From: RGIG8745 sp964554265
Lineage (GTDB): Bacteria > Bacteroidota > Bacteroidia > Bacteroidales > Bacteroidaceae
Direction: 5' to 3'
Length of the DNA: 15,426 bases
NCBI GenBank assembly: GCA_964554265.1
Contig: CAZKOB010000084.1
Span: 1-15,426 of the forward strand
A program made the position numbers and the translations under genes. Within the stretch, counting starts at the first letter, position 1; the number at the start of each line of letters is the position of its first letter. The notes under the pieces are model-generated. The model saw nothing but the letters and a program-made list of their open reading frames with translations, was not told where the DNA came from and searched no databases. Of this stretch, positions 6,913 through 15,052 are shown one piece after another.

Positions 6913-7890
6913 TTATACTGCTTGATATTGTGAGACATGATTTTCTAACATGGACTGCGGAAAATCGGGATATTCCTCGTAATCCTCCGGACGGTAATTG
7001 GGTTCATCCTCTCCGGCGTGGTAATGCGGATTCAGTTCATCCGGGTGCAGCACCGGCTCCTGCCAATGTGTCCCTGGATATCCCCGTGTGCGGGTTGTGG
7101 AGCCTGTTGTGGCACGGGCTGCTGTCCCATGTAAGGTTGTGGTTGCGGCTGTGGCTGGGCGTAATACGGTGCAGATCCCTGTGGCGGTTGTTGCGGCGGC
7201 CACATCGCCTGCTGTTGCTGAGGGCTGGCTGCCGGTCTCTGCTGTCCGCCGGGAGCCTGCGTCGCCATCGGTCTCTGCGCCTGCGGAGGATATTGTGGAG
7301 CCTGCCGTGGTTGTTGGACCGGTGCGGCTGCCGGTTGTGCCTGCGGCTGTTGTGGCATGGGGCCGGTTCATCCATCAGTTCAAACAGGCTGCCCTTGTTC
7401 ATCGCCTTTGTCTGTTCCGCCACCATCCCGTCAATCTTCTTCTGGTCCTGTGGCTTGGCGTAAAGACGTGCCTGCCCGAGTGCGGTAACCGCCTCCTTGT
7501 GGTTCTTGGCAGCGATCAGTTCCTCCGCTCTCTTGAAATGCTTCTCGTACTTCTCGCGCTTTTCCTTTTCCTCCTTCGTCTCCTTCGCTTTGGTCTCCTT
7601 TGCCGCCTTGCTCTCGGATGCGGCCTTTTCAGCCTGCGCCTCGAACTGCACCATGTTGGAAATCAGTTCTGCGCCTTTTGTATCGGCCGTGCTACGACTT
7701 GCAGGAAGCCTGCGTCCAGTTCCTGCGGATGCCCGCTAATAGTCAGGGGAACGAGGTGATTCTGGGCTTCGTCTTTCAGCCCGTTCGACTTCGGCAGTGT
7801 GGATACTGTCAGTTGTCCGTTCGCTTTGCGGATGACGAGCGTAAGATCCACGCCTTCGGTCATTATCTGGTGGATTGCTGTAAAAAACAT
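6913..7890 (-). pseudogene. PRTRC system protein E, broken by three frameshifts
   Basis: The N-terminus from ATG 7890 (MFFTAIHQIMTEGVDLTL, then SNGLKDEAQNHLVPLTI and ELDAGFLQVVARPIQKAQ) is typical of PRTRC E (TIGR03741). The frame is lost near 7666-7671, resumes as LISNMVQFEAQAEKAA with a Lys/Glu/Ala-rich helical stretch (about 7460-7640), is lost again at G4 7359-7362 (GSLFELMDEPAP to MPQQPQAQPAAAP), and again at C4 7082-7085 before the end (HPDELNPHYHAGEDEPNYR to ENHVSQYQAV, stop 6913). Repaired length is about 326 aa. The C-terminal third is low-complexity Pro/Gln with an acidic tail. Each lesion is explained by one lost base. The molecular function of PRTRC E is not known to me. Confidence 0.85.
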
Positions 7891-7921
7891 AATTTAATGT
7901 ATTAAAAGTTATTACTTGGTT

Positions 7922-8143
7922 TTATTCTTCACTGAACAGTTTGGCCAGCAGCCTGTTCCTGTCGGGATGGCGGCTGATTTCCAGAATCGGGTTCAACGGG
8001 GTGGAAATGTGTACCGGTCCTGTCGTCCCCCGCGGCGGGAACTTGACGGCAGGTTCGGGTTCCACCGTCCTTTTTCTTCTCGTTACCGGCATGGGCATCC
8101 TCATGGGAGCTGGCGGTGCGCTTGTTGCAAATGCTTGGTTCAT
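7922..8143 (-). CDS. Small uncharacterised protein leading the PRTRC cassette, 73 aa
   Basis: The ATG at 8143 begins MNQAFATSAPPAPMRM and the protein ends NRLLAKLFSEE at 7922. It is Pro- and Arg-rich in its first half (VTRRKRTVEPEPAVKFPPRG), with a likely helical end, and has no signal peptide or membrane segment. It is on the same strand as the cassette, 31 nt upstream of PRTRC E, and is probably the first gene of the operon. I recognise no domain. The plus strand across it is also open (7941-8288), but the protein here has better composition, position and spacing. No clear -7 box was found upstream. Confidence 0.6.
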   Translation of the reverse strand: MNQAFATSAPPAPMRMPMPVTRRKRTVEPEPAVKFPPRGTTGPVHISTPLNPILEISRHPDRNRLLAKLFSEE

Positions 8144-8420
8144 GTCTCTTTATTTTTGGCCATTCGACACGGGTGGACTTAGTGTCAAAAAGAAAGAAGA
8201 AATGTCCCTAAAAATCATCTGCTTAAAATCACAAGAGAAGTCTGTAGATACACCAGCAAAAAAACAACAGATTCAACTTTTGAATTGATTTTCACATGTC
8301 ACCTAAAATCGCAAACATTAGAATTATATTCTATTGATATTTAATTACTTATAAGTCTTGACCTATTTTTAACGAAGTCAGAAGGTATAAGCCTGAATTC
8401 CTGCGTTTTCTGCACTCAAA

Positions 8421-9281
8421 TCATTCCATCAGCCTGTACACTCTGATTCCGAGCTGCGATTTCTGTTGCATGGAATAATCGTAGAAAGTCTTCTCATCCA
8501 GAACTACTTTCTTCCGCAAACTTGAGGCATGCATCAGATGCAGACGTCCGTTCTGCCAGACTGCTATACCCACATGACTTGTATCTAGTCCCTCTTTTCC
8601 GGTTATTATAGAGACGATGTCACCGGAATGTACATCGCCCAATTGTTTGGGTGTACCTCCGAGAAGAGACTTCGGGATATACCTGTATTTCTTTCCGTCT
8701 GTCTCTTTTTCATATTCTCTTATCACAGGAACAAGCCGTGCATCAGCCTTCAAGCGCTTGTAAAGCGACGGATGCCGGGACATATAATCGATATGTATTG
8801 TCTGGACAGCTGTAAAGGGAGGACCGTCAGACACAATCTCCTTCACAATCTTCTTCCGCTCGTTCTCCTCTCCCCACCAGGTGAAATAATGGAGCCGCGA
8901 AGCATAGCCATCGACAACTCCGTGCCGATAGCGAATCCGTGCCAGATTGTTACAGAAATCCACAAAGCTCTTCTGTCCTTTCATGTCACATACAGACAAT
9001 GCCACGACATATTCAACAAACGTTGTGCAGTCCATCTGTCTCAGGTTCACAATCAGCCTCTCTTCATCTCCCTCTTCAAGCGTGTGCGCCACATACGGAA
9101 TACCAGCGAATTTCCTTCCATAGTAAACCATACGGTTCTCATCGCCACGTTCTTTACTGCCGACACGCAAAAGCCGTTCCACCGTCACACTGTCAGACAC
9201 TGTAAATACAACGGATGTCATATCCGTATGCCAGCCGTTCCACAAGAATAATAAAAGAATAGATACCAATGACATTACCAT
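8421..9281 (-). CDS. DUF1460 (NlpC/P60-like) secreted peptidase/amidase
   Basis: This 286-aa protein, counted from ATG 9281, has an N-terminal hydrophobic segment (MVMSLVSILLLFLWNGW) serving as signal peptide or anchor. The DUF1460 family is related to papain-fold cell-wall hydrolases. The candidate catalytic pair is C85 (QMDCTTFVEYVVAL) and H236 (DTSHVGIAVWQNG), with GDIVSI and LMHASS around the active site. The role is likely cleavage of peptidoglycan peptide or amide bonds (inference from family). It lies downstream of the GH25 gene on the same strand, which together suggests glycan and peptide cleavage of cell wall. An in-frame TTG at 9284 is an unlikely start; ATG 9275 is possible. Confidence 0.85.
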   Translation of the reverse strand: MVMSLVSILLLFLWNGWHTDMTSVVFTVSDSVTVERLLRVGSKERGDENRMVYYGRKFAGIPYVAHTLEEGDEERLIVNLRQMDCTTFVEYVVALSVCDMKGQKSFVDFCNNLARIRYRHGVVDGYASRLHYFTWWGEENERKKIVKEIVSDGPPFTAVQTIHIDYMSRHPSLYKRLKADARLVPVIREYEKETDGKKYRYIPKSLLGGTPKQLGDVHSGDIVSIITGKEGLDTSHVGIAVWQNGRLHLMHASSLRKKVVLDEKTFYDYSMQQKSQLGIRVYRLME

Positions 9282-9394
9282 CAATCTGCTTACTTATATA
9301 TATGTTCATCTGTGTACACCGAGCACCCTTTCCTTATACAGGAAAGAGACGTCTGTATCCGTACAGGCCCCACACCTGACGGATGCAGCAACTG

Positions 9395-10216
9395 TCAAAA
9401 TAATATTTCCGAGATGGAGTGCCTGCCCCTGAACCTGCTCTTGTCCACGTGTCCGCGTATTCCCTTGGCACTTCCGCTTCCGGTATACTGCCATATTATA
9501 TAGTCATCATTATTGTCAAGTTCCGGTTCGTCAAGCGTATATGCCGCAATCATGAACTTGTAGTCCTTGAACCTCCGATCCGAGAAATGCTTGTTGTAGA
9601 AATTCTTTCCGGTATAGATAATGGGACGCTTACCGAACTCCTGAGTAACGAGTCGCAGAAATTCTTCAAGACGGCTGTTGAACGTACTTGCAGACATACC
9701 TCTTGGCATCACCTCCACATCTACAATAGGAATCAGGTCCTGCTTCTTCACATCCACCACCCCTATGAAATTGTTGAATTGCCTTACAGCCGGAATATTG
9801 GGACGGAAGAAGTGGTAGCTTCCCACTTTCAGACCGACGCGCTTGGCTTCAGAGAAATTATATCTGTAGGTATCGTCAACAAGGCGCTCGCCTTCCGTTG
9901 CCTTCAGATAAATGTACCCGGCATGCGGATCCGTCGCCACCAAATCCCAGTTCACTCTCCCCTGATAATGACTGAGGTCGAGGCCATGCAGATAGACGGC
10001 CTCGGCCCCGGCACAGAGAGCCGGCTGCTTGAGTCCTTTAGGATGAAAATCCGGCTTTGCCTTGTGCGCAATAGGGTCAGGCTCTATCAGTGCCATACCG
10101 TCACCTTGTTCTTTCCTGTCATATTTTCCGTTCTTCTTGCGTGCTTCCGCCTGCATACATACAGTCAGAAACACAAGCAACAATATTATAAGTTTTTGCA
10201 TCAGCCGACACATCAT
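9395..10216 (-). CDS. Secreted GH25 lysozyme-like muramidase
   Basis: Counting from ATG 10216 gives 273 aa with a signal peptide (MMCRLMQKLIILLLVFLTVC, cleavage near AEA). ATG 10201 is an alternative; an in-frame GTG at 10252 would put a polar extension before the signal and is less likely. GH25 blocks are in order: YLHGLDLSHYQGRVNWD (Asp at about 80), YIYLKATEG, VGSYHFFRP, PIVDVE (Asp166 and Glu168, the catalytic pair region), RPIIYTGKNFY, and IIWQYTGSGSAKGIRGHVD. Members cut the MurNAc-GlcNAc bond in peptidoglycan. It follows LptD on the same strand after about 110 nt, with no obvious promoter between, so cotranscription is possible. About 70 residues separate the signal peptide from the domain. 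Confidence 0.9.
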   Translation of the reverse strand: MMCRLMQKLIILLLVFLTVCMQAEARKKNGKYDRKEQGDGMALIEPDPIAHKAKPDFHPKGLKQPALCAGAEAVYLHGLDLSHYQGRVNWDLVATDPHAGYIYLKATEGERLVDDTYRYNFSEAKRVGLKVGSYHFFRPNIPAVRQFNNFIGVVDVKKQDLIPIVDVEVMPRGMSASTFNSRLEEFLRLVTQEFGKRPIIYTGKNFYNKHFSDRRFKDYKFMIAAYTLDEPELDNNDDYIIWQYTGSGSAKGIRGHVDKSRFRGRHSISEILF

Positions 10217-10324
10217 CTTTTTGTTTTTTGAGTTATAGAAAAATCCGGTCACATTCGGCAGTAGTCCTCACTCTTCTTCAGCAAATGCACACTGAAGGTT
10301 TCCGCCGATGCCTTTATTTTCCGG

Positions 10325-13318
10325 TCAATACCATTGTATGGAGCCTGAATAGCTGCTCCGCTTATCATACTTCAAGGCATCGGTAAGGGTGCTTGCATTG
10401 GCACGCAAGGATATGTGGTATGAAGTAAAAGTACCGAACACAAGTCCGCAACTCATGTTGAAACAGTGCATGTCGCGCGAAATATTCACCGTTGTCATAG
10501 ATATGGCATGGTTCGTAAAGTCATATCCCGACGAGAAATTCACATTCCAGTTGCTCGACAACTTAAGATTTCCTGAGAAGTTGAGGTTCTGGGTGAACTT
10601 ATAAGGGTAGCGCATCGATTTCACATTGATTGGAGCACTGCGGTCCTCGGCCATAGTGATACCATAGGATATGGAGAACGACCACGGCAGGGTGAACCTC
10701 ATATATCCGTCTTCATCAAGACCTGTACCGTTGTCTGCACTCTTCTCCTGCTTTCCTTCCTCAGCCATCTTTCCGTCCTCATCGTCTGCATCCACCGTAT
10801 CCTCATCGTCTTTTTCCTCTTCCACATCCTTGCCTAAAAGCTTGCGGAACTTGTCGCGCAAGGTTTTCCAACTTTGGTTGTTGAAGGTATAGGACAGGTT
10901 CTTGCTCATGCCCTGAAAGCGTCCGAATCGTCCGTAAGACCATTCCGTGCGGTTTCCGACGACTACATTACCGTTCTGGTCAAACTCGTATGCATACGTG
11001 TTGAACACCGCGTTCATGTTGAACGTGAACTTGCCGTACTTCAGTCGCAAACGAGTGGACAGGTTGCTCCACGGCTGTGTTTTTGCCGCCATGTTATATG
11101 AGAGACTTGCACCCAGCTCATCTATGATACTGATTTTCTTCAGCGAATCATTGGCCATCTTCACCTTCATCTCGATGTTGTTGGATACATCGAAGCCGAT
11201 GGATCCGGTCTTCCCTTTCGAAGGCACTCCATAGAGCGAAGATGAATAAGGCGAATATTCCACAAGCGACACATTGCCGTCTTCATCCGTACGCGTATAA
11301 GTCTTCCAATAACCATAGTGACCGGCCCCGAAGTCAGGAGCATAGCTGAAAGTCACCGACGGAGTAAGCACATGGCGCACCATCTGTATCTTGTCACCGA
11401 AAATCTTCTTCGACGGCTTGTAGAATCCGTATAATTTCGTATTGGCCGAAAGGCTCAGGTTGTAGTCGTACACACGGTTGAATCCGTATATGGTATCGCG
11501 CACCACCTTGCCCGACTTCTCATCCCAGCTCTGCTCTATCTTGTTCGTATACCATCTTTCCGTATAATTGAAAGAGGGGGTCACATTGATATATCTGAAG
11601 AGGTTGAACGATGCTGAAACCGGAATCGTGTGGCGCATACCGTTGCGCCAGTCCTTTATCAGGTTCGACTTCATCAGCTGGTCTTCCTTTGTCGAAATGC
11701 TATTGCTGAGTGCTCCGGTATATGTCAGCGCAATCTTCTCATACCAGCGTTCCTTCCCTACCGAATGCTTGCGCTTGAACGGATAGAAACGGCTCAGGCT
11801 GATACTCAGGTTGGGCAGTGTGAGCGAGAGAGTGGAATCACGCATGTTCTGCGCAATATTGAAACTGCTCGAAATGGAAAGTCCTATCTTCGGGAAGGTG
11901 CGTGAATAACTCACACTCGAAGTCCTCGTGCTCTGCGAATAAGAAGTCGGATTGTAGAGACTGGAGAGATTGTTCTTCTCATAGCTTTGTGTGGCAAAAT
12001 TGACCGAAGCAGAGAAAGAGCTGTTGGGATTCATCTTCGGGTCCTGACGGTGCGCCCACTGAAGCTTGAAGTTCTTCACCACATTATAGTCAGGCATATT
12101 CTTCTCTCCGTCCTTCGTCACCTGGTAGTTGAAATAGAAATTACCTGAATATTTGTATCTCTTCTTGTATGTAGTCTGTGCGGAAAGGCCCCATGAACCT
12201 TTGGTGAAGATTTCTCCGGTAAGCTTCAGGTCCACATTGTCATTGATGGCAAAGTAATAGCCTCCGTCACGCAGATAGAAACCGCGCGACGACTCATCGC
12301 CATAGCTCGGCATGATAAATCCTGACGAATAGGAGCTTGTGAACGGGAAGTAGGCAAAAGGAATGGCAAAAGGCAAAGGCACATCCTCCACCACAAGCCA
12401 TGCCGGACCGGAGAAGACACTCTTGCCGGTATGCACCTTAGCCCTGCTGAGAGCTATATAGAAGTGGGGATGCTCCTCATCACATGTCGTGTAGCGGCCG
12501 TGGCGCAGATATAGTTCATCACCGTCACCTTTCTTCGACTCCTCGCTGACAAGATAACCGTCCTGCTGCTGTGTGGTCACATTGGTGATGAATCCCTTGC
12601 GGGTATCGAAATTATAGCTCATGGATTCAGACTCATATTCATCGTTGCCCTGCTTGAATACAGGCTTGCCCACGAGCTTGCCCAATGAATCGGGAACACC
12701 GATGGCATGGACAATGGAGCTGTCCATGTTCATCGTAATCTGCTCCGCCTTCAGGTTTATGTTTTGGTAGTCAACTTTTCCGTCACCATACAGATAAGCG
12801 TTTTTAGTTCCCATGAAAAACACGACCGAATCTTTTGCCTCATACATCACCGGCGCCTCAAGAGGACTCTTCTTCTTTGTTTTCTTTATAGAGTCCTCCA
12901 CCTGCGCAATGGAGTCGTTCCACTGCACCGCTGCCGGATTTCCGCCATGAGCAGAATCGAACGCCCTCTTCAGCGAGTCGAGATTGGCGAGGTGTATGGA
13001 GTCGGCATCGTTTGTGGCTGTATGCACAGTGTTGCGGACAGACATCGCCGGCGGAACAGTGTCCGATATGCCGGTCACCGCCTGTACTGTGTCAGACATA
13101 AGCACATAATGCAGCCCTGCGCCACTCTCTTCAGGAGCAAAGATTTCCATACTCCGGGCAATCGTCACGACAGTAGTCAATATTATCGAGAATATATATA
13201 AACGGTGTTTCAAAACGTCGTATGCTCTATTTTTATTTTCCAAGCCGGATTTTTGGCAGAGGCCCAAACGGCCCCCTTTCTGCCTAAGATGGACAACCCC
13301 AGTCATTCCGCCGCCCAT
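10325..13318 (-). CDS. lptD: LptD-like outer-membrane LPS assembly protein
   Basis: This open frame of 997 codons encodes an outer-membrane beta-barrel that inserts lipopolysaccharide. An OstA/LptA-like domain (about 155-330: SVVFFMGTKNAYLYGDGKVDYQ, VDVPLPFAIPFAYFPF-like segment) is followed by many amphipathic strands typical of a barrel, ending in SYSGSIQWY with a terminal aromatic, as barrels require. Residues about 830-860 form a highly acidic insert (EEEKDDEDTVDADDEDG), probably an extracellular or periplasmic loop. The start is uncertain: ATG 13318 would add 35 polar and basic residues before the hydrophobic signal. A TTG at 13213 (KHRLYIFSIILTTVV) would place the signal peptide at the N-terminus and may be the real start. 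The family match is firm. Confidence 0.85.
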   Translation of the reverse strand: MGGGMTGVVHLRQKGGRLGLCQKSGLENKNRAYDVLKHRLYIFSIILTTVVTIARSMEIFAPEESGAGLHYVLMSDTVQAVTGISDTVPPAMSVRNTVHTATNDADSIHLANLDSLKRAFDSAHGGNPAAVQWNDSIAQVEDSIKKTKKKSPLEAPVMYEAKDSVVFFMGTKNAYLYGDGKVDYQNINLKAEQITMNMDSSIVHAIGVPDSLGKLVGKPVFKQGNDEYESESMSYNFDTRKGFITNVTTQQQDGYLVSEESKKGDGDELYLRHGRYTTCDEEHPHFYIALSRAKVHTGKSVFSGPAWLVVEDVPLPFAIPFAYFPFTSSYSSGFIMPSYGDESSRGFYLRDGGYYFAINDNVDLKLTGEIFTKGSWGLSAQTTYKKRYKYSGNFYFNYQVTKDGEKNMPDYNVVKNFKLQWAHRQDPKMNPNSSFSASVNFATQSYEKNNLSSLYNPTSYSQSTRTSSVSYSRTFPKIGLSISSSFNIAQNMRDSTLSLTLPNLSISLSRFYPFKRKHSVGKERWYEKIALTYTGALSNSISTKEDQLMKSNLIKDWRNGMRHTIPVSASFNLFRYINVTPSFNYTERWYTNKIEQSWDEKSGKVVRDTIYGFNRVYDYNLSLSANTKLYGFYKPSKKIFGDKIQMVRHVLTPSVTFSYAPDFGAGHYGYWKTYTRTDEDGNVSLVEYSPYSSSLYGVPSKGKTGSIGFDVSNNIEMKVKMANDSLKKISIIDELGASLSYNMAAKTQPWSNLSTRLRLKYGKFTFNMNAVFNTYAYEFDQNGNVVVGNRTEWSYGRFGRFQGMSKNLSYTFNNQSWKTLRDKFRKLLGKDVEEEKDDEDTVDADDEDGKMAEEGKQEKSADNGTGLDEDGYMRFTLPWSFSISYGITMAEDRSAPINVKSMRYPYKFTQNLNFSGNLKLSSNWNVNFSSGYDFTNHAISMTTVNISRDMHCFNMSCGLVFGTFTSYHISLRANASTLTDALKYDKRSSYSGSIQWY

Positions 13319-13362
13319 CCGTCCGCTCGCATGTCCTTCCGGCAGTCATCAACTATCTCACG

Positions 13363-13370
13363 CAAAATTA
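13363..13370 (-). promoter_or_regulatory. Predicted -7 box for lptD
   Basis: CAAAATTA on the plus strand reads TAATTTTG on the minus strand, fitting TAnnTTTG. It lies 45 nt upstream of ATG 13318 in the 121-nt gap after the HD gene. A TTTG 12 nt upstream is too close to be a good -33 element, so the call rests on the -7 box and position. Confidence 0.4.
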
Positions 13371-13439
13371 CATATTATCAGGCAAAAAACATTTGTATAA
13401 ATTATTTTTAACCGATTTTTTTTGTGTATAAGCATGTTT

Positions 13440-13976
13440 CTACAAGAACATGCAGCACCATTTTCTGAATCTCTCCGCCCCTTCTTCACCGAATTTCGCT
13501 ACGCTCATATATGCCTTCTCCACTGTTTTCTCCTTGTCAAGCTTTGTCTTGGAGAAGAATTTGTCGGCAAAGCATACGATTTGCTCCTCTATGGTCACCG
13601 GAAGCAAGTCGCGATGCGGTACAGGCAGTTTCTGACGCTCTATGTCGGCAATCGACAGACCTGCACCCGTATGTCGCTCACACACAGACGCATGTCGTGG
13701 AAAACCTTCCTCACGCATCAGTTCCGATCCGATAGTTCCGTGACAGATATAAGGCTTCGACCCGAAACAACTGATTCCGGGAGCGTCGCATTCAAATATG
13801 CCGATGTCGTGCAGCATCGCCGCCTCTTCCACAAAACCGCGGTCGGCACATAATTCCGGATGTGCATCCACTATGCTCAGTGCCTTGTCTGCCACCGAAC
13901 GGCTGTGCACCATCAGTATATGCCTCAGCTCGTTTTCCTCCGGATAATATTTGTCTATTATTGCTTGATAGTCCAT
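13440..13976 (-). CDS. HD-domain metal-dependent phosphohydrolase
   Basis: This 178-aa protein begins MDYQAIIDKYYPEENELRHIL at ATG 13976. An in-frame extension to 14057 passes through the promoter palindrome and is not coding. Metal-binding residues of the HD superfamily are present: H24 (LMVHSRSVADKAL), H56-D57 (AAMLHDIGIFECD), H79 (YICHGTIGSELM), H95, H102 (ERHTGAGL) and D138 (IVCFADKFFS). The family includes nucleotidases and phosphodiesterases; the substrate here is unknown. It is divergently transcribed from the MscS gene and precedes lptD by 121 nt, a gap that contains an lptD -7 box. Confidence 0.85.
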   Translation of the reverse strand: MDYQAIIDKYYPEENELRHILMVHSRSVADKALSIVDAHPELCADRGFVEEAAMLHDIGIFECDAPGISCFGSKPYICHGTIGSELMREEGFPRHASVCERHTGAGLSIADIERQKLPVPHRDLLPVTIEEQIVCFADKFFSKTKLDKEKTVEKAYMSVAKFGEEGAERFRKWCCMFL

Positions 13977-14014
13977 ATCTTCAAAAAAAGATAAACAAAA
14001 ACTTCCATTATTTG

Positions 14015-14032
14015 TTAACTTTGCAAAGTTAA
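14015..14032. promoter_or_regulatory. Divergent back-to-back promoter palindrome
   Basis: TTAACTTTGCAAAGTTAA is a perfect 18-bp palindrome. Each half is a TAnnTTTG -7 box: plus strand 14016-14023 toward the MscS gene, minus strand 14024-14031 toward the HD gene. On the minus side a TTG at 14048-14050 is a possible -33 element; none is evident on the plus side. The two -7 boxes abut, so the two polymerases could not bind together. Confidence 0.6.
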
Positions 14033-14092
14033 TGAAAATAATGCTCACAAGGTGCATTATAAAAATGTATTATCTGTAATAACCCACAAAAC

Positions 14093-14986
14093 ATGTCATT
14101 TTTTGAAGAATTAGACAATTGGAAGGAATTGCCCGACTACCAATTCCTGGGCATATCTGTCAAAGATCCTATCATCTTCTGTGTAAAGACAGTTGTAATA
14201 CTGTTGTTTATAAAACTCATACTTTGGTTCGCCAATTTCATGTACAGGCGGTGGCAGACTCGCAAGACAAGGAAACCTCTTGACGAGACAAGCACCAAGT
14301 TCATCCTGCGCATCGTGACAACCATCGTATATATACTTGGAGCGGCCTCCATTCTTTCGCTGATTCCGGCTCTTGAGAAAATCGGCACTTCGATACTTGC
14401 CAGTGCAGGAATCCTTGCTATGGCTGTCGGTCTCGCTTCTCAGGAAGCGCTGTCCAACTTTGTAGGAGGTATATTCATCATCATCGGCAAACCGTTCCGC
14501 ATCGGCGACTATATCGAGCTGGATTCCAAGATTGTGGGCACTGTGACGGAAATCACGCTGCGCCATACGGTCATCAGATGTACAGACAACCGCCTTGTGC
14601 TCGTGCCCAACTCAAAAATCAACAGCAGTGCCATATTCAACAGTACACTCGGCGACACAACGACCTGTGCGTTCATCGAGGTGGGAGTTGCATACAAGGA
14701 AAACCTTGACCGTTGTATCGCTGTTATGCGCGACGAGATAGAAAAGCATCCGATGCTTTTCGACAAGCGTACTGAGGCTGAAATAGAATCAGGGGTACCC
14801 AAGGTTATCATACGTGTGCTTGCTCTCGGCGACTCGTCCATCACATTGCGTGCCTATGCCTGGGCCGAGAACTCGGGCAACGCCTTCGTCCTCAAGCACG
14901 ATTCTCTCAAGGCCATCAAGGAACGGTTTGACAAGGAGAACATTGAGATTCCTTACCCTTACTATAATCAGATTATCTCTAAATAG
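14093..14986 (+). CDS. MscS-family mechanosensitive channel
   Basis: This 297-aa protein starts at ATG 14093 (MSFFEELDNWKELPDY), about 60 nt after the predicted transcription start. Three hydrophobic segments lie at about 26-50, 69-91 and 100-133. The third has the Gly/Ala-rich pore helix pattern of MscS (ILASAGILAMAVGLASQEAL, then GGIFIIIGKPFRIGDYIEL). The cytoplasmic beta and alpha-beta domains follow to a C-terminal YPYYNQIISK. Length and order match a minimal MscS channel that opens under membrane tension to release solutes after osmotic downshock. It is transcribed alone and ends before a large hairpin terminator. Confidence 0.92.
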   Translation: MSFFEELDNWKELPDYQFLGISVKDPIIFCVKTVVILLFIKLILWFANFMYRRWQTRKTRKPLDETSTKFILRIVTTIVYILGAASILSLIPALEKIGTSILASAGILAMAVGLASQEALSNFVGGIFIIIGKPFRIGDYIELDSKIVGTVTEITLRHTVIRCTDNRLVLVPNSKINSSAIFNSTLGDTTTCAFIEVGVAYKENLDRCIAVMRDEIEKHPMLFDKRTEAEIESGVPKVIIRVLALGDSSITLRAYAWAENSGNAFVLKHDSLKAIKERFDKENIEIPYPYYNQIISK

Positions 14987-15005
14987 TCGTTTCCTCCCCA
15001 CTCTG

Positions 15006-15052
15006 CATGCCTGTCCGGATATTTTATGATTGTAAATATCCGGACAGGCATG
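15006..15052 (+). terminator. 19-bp perfect hairpin after the MscS gene
   Basis: CATGCCTGTCCGGATATTT (15006-15024) pairs perfectly with 15034-15052, with a 9-nt loop. It starts 20 nt after the MscS stop. No T-run follows directly, so it may act as an RNA-stabilising 3' end or as a terminator without a U-tract. The stem contains TGTCCGGA, which recurs as the palindrome TGTCCGGACA at 15151-15160. Confidence 0.65.

Noticed and set aside
7088..7759. Plus-strand open frame of 223 codons, Val/Ala-rich
   Set aside because: It is the complement of the Pro/Gln-rich and Lys/Glu-rich part of PRTRC E, whose composition leaves few stops on the opposite strand.
7941..8288. Plus-strand open frame of 115 codons with a hydrophobic stretch
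   Set aside because: It is antisense to the 73-aa protein at the head of the PRTRC operon; there is no family resemblance and its tail is low-complexity.
9328..9346. CTTTCCT/AGGAAAG hairpin between the GH25 and DUF1460 genes
   Set aside because: It has only 7-bp arms and no T-tract in either direction, so I do not call a terminator.
10253..10324. Short protein-like stretch between lptD and the GH25 gene
   Set aside because: One frame reads about 20 plausible residues ending at a stop, but it has no usable start and is too short to support a gene.
13977..14057. N-terminal extension of the HD protein to 14057
   Set aside because: The extension would be translated through the -7 box palindrome; the ATG at 13976 begins the family-like sequence.
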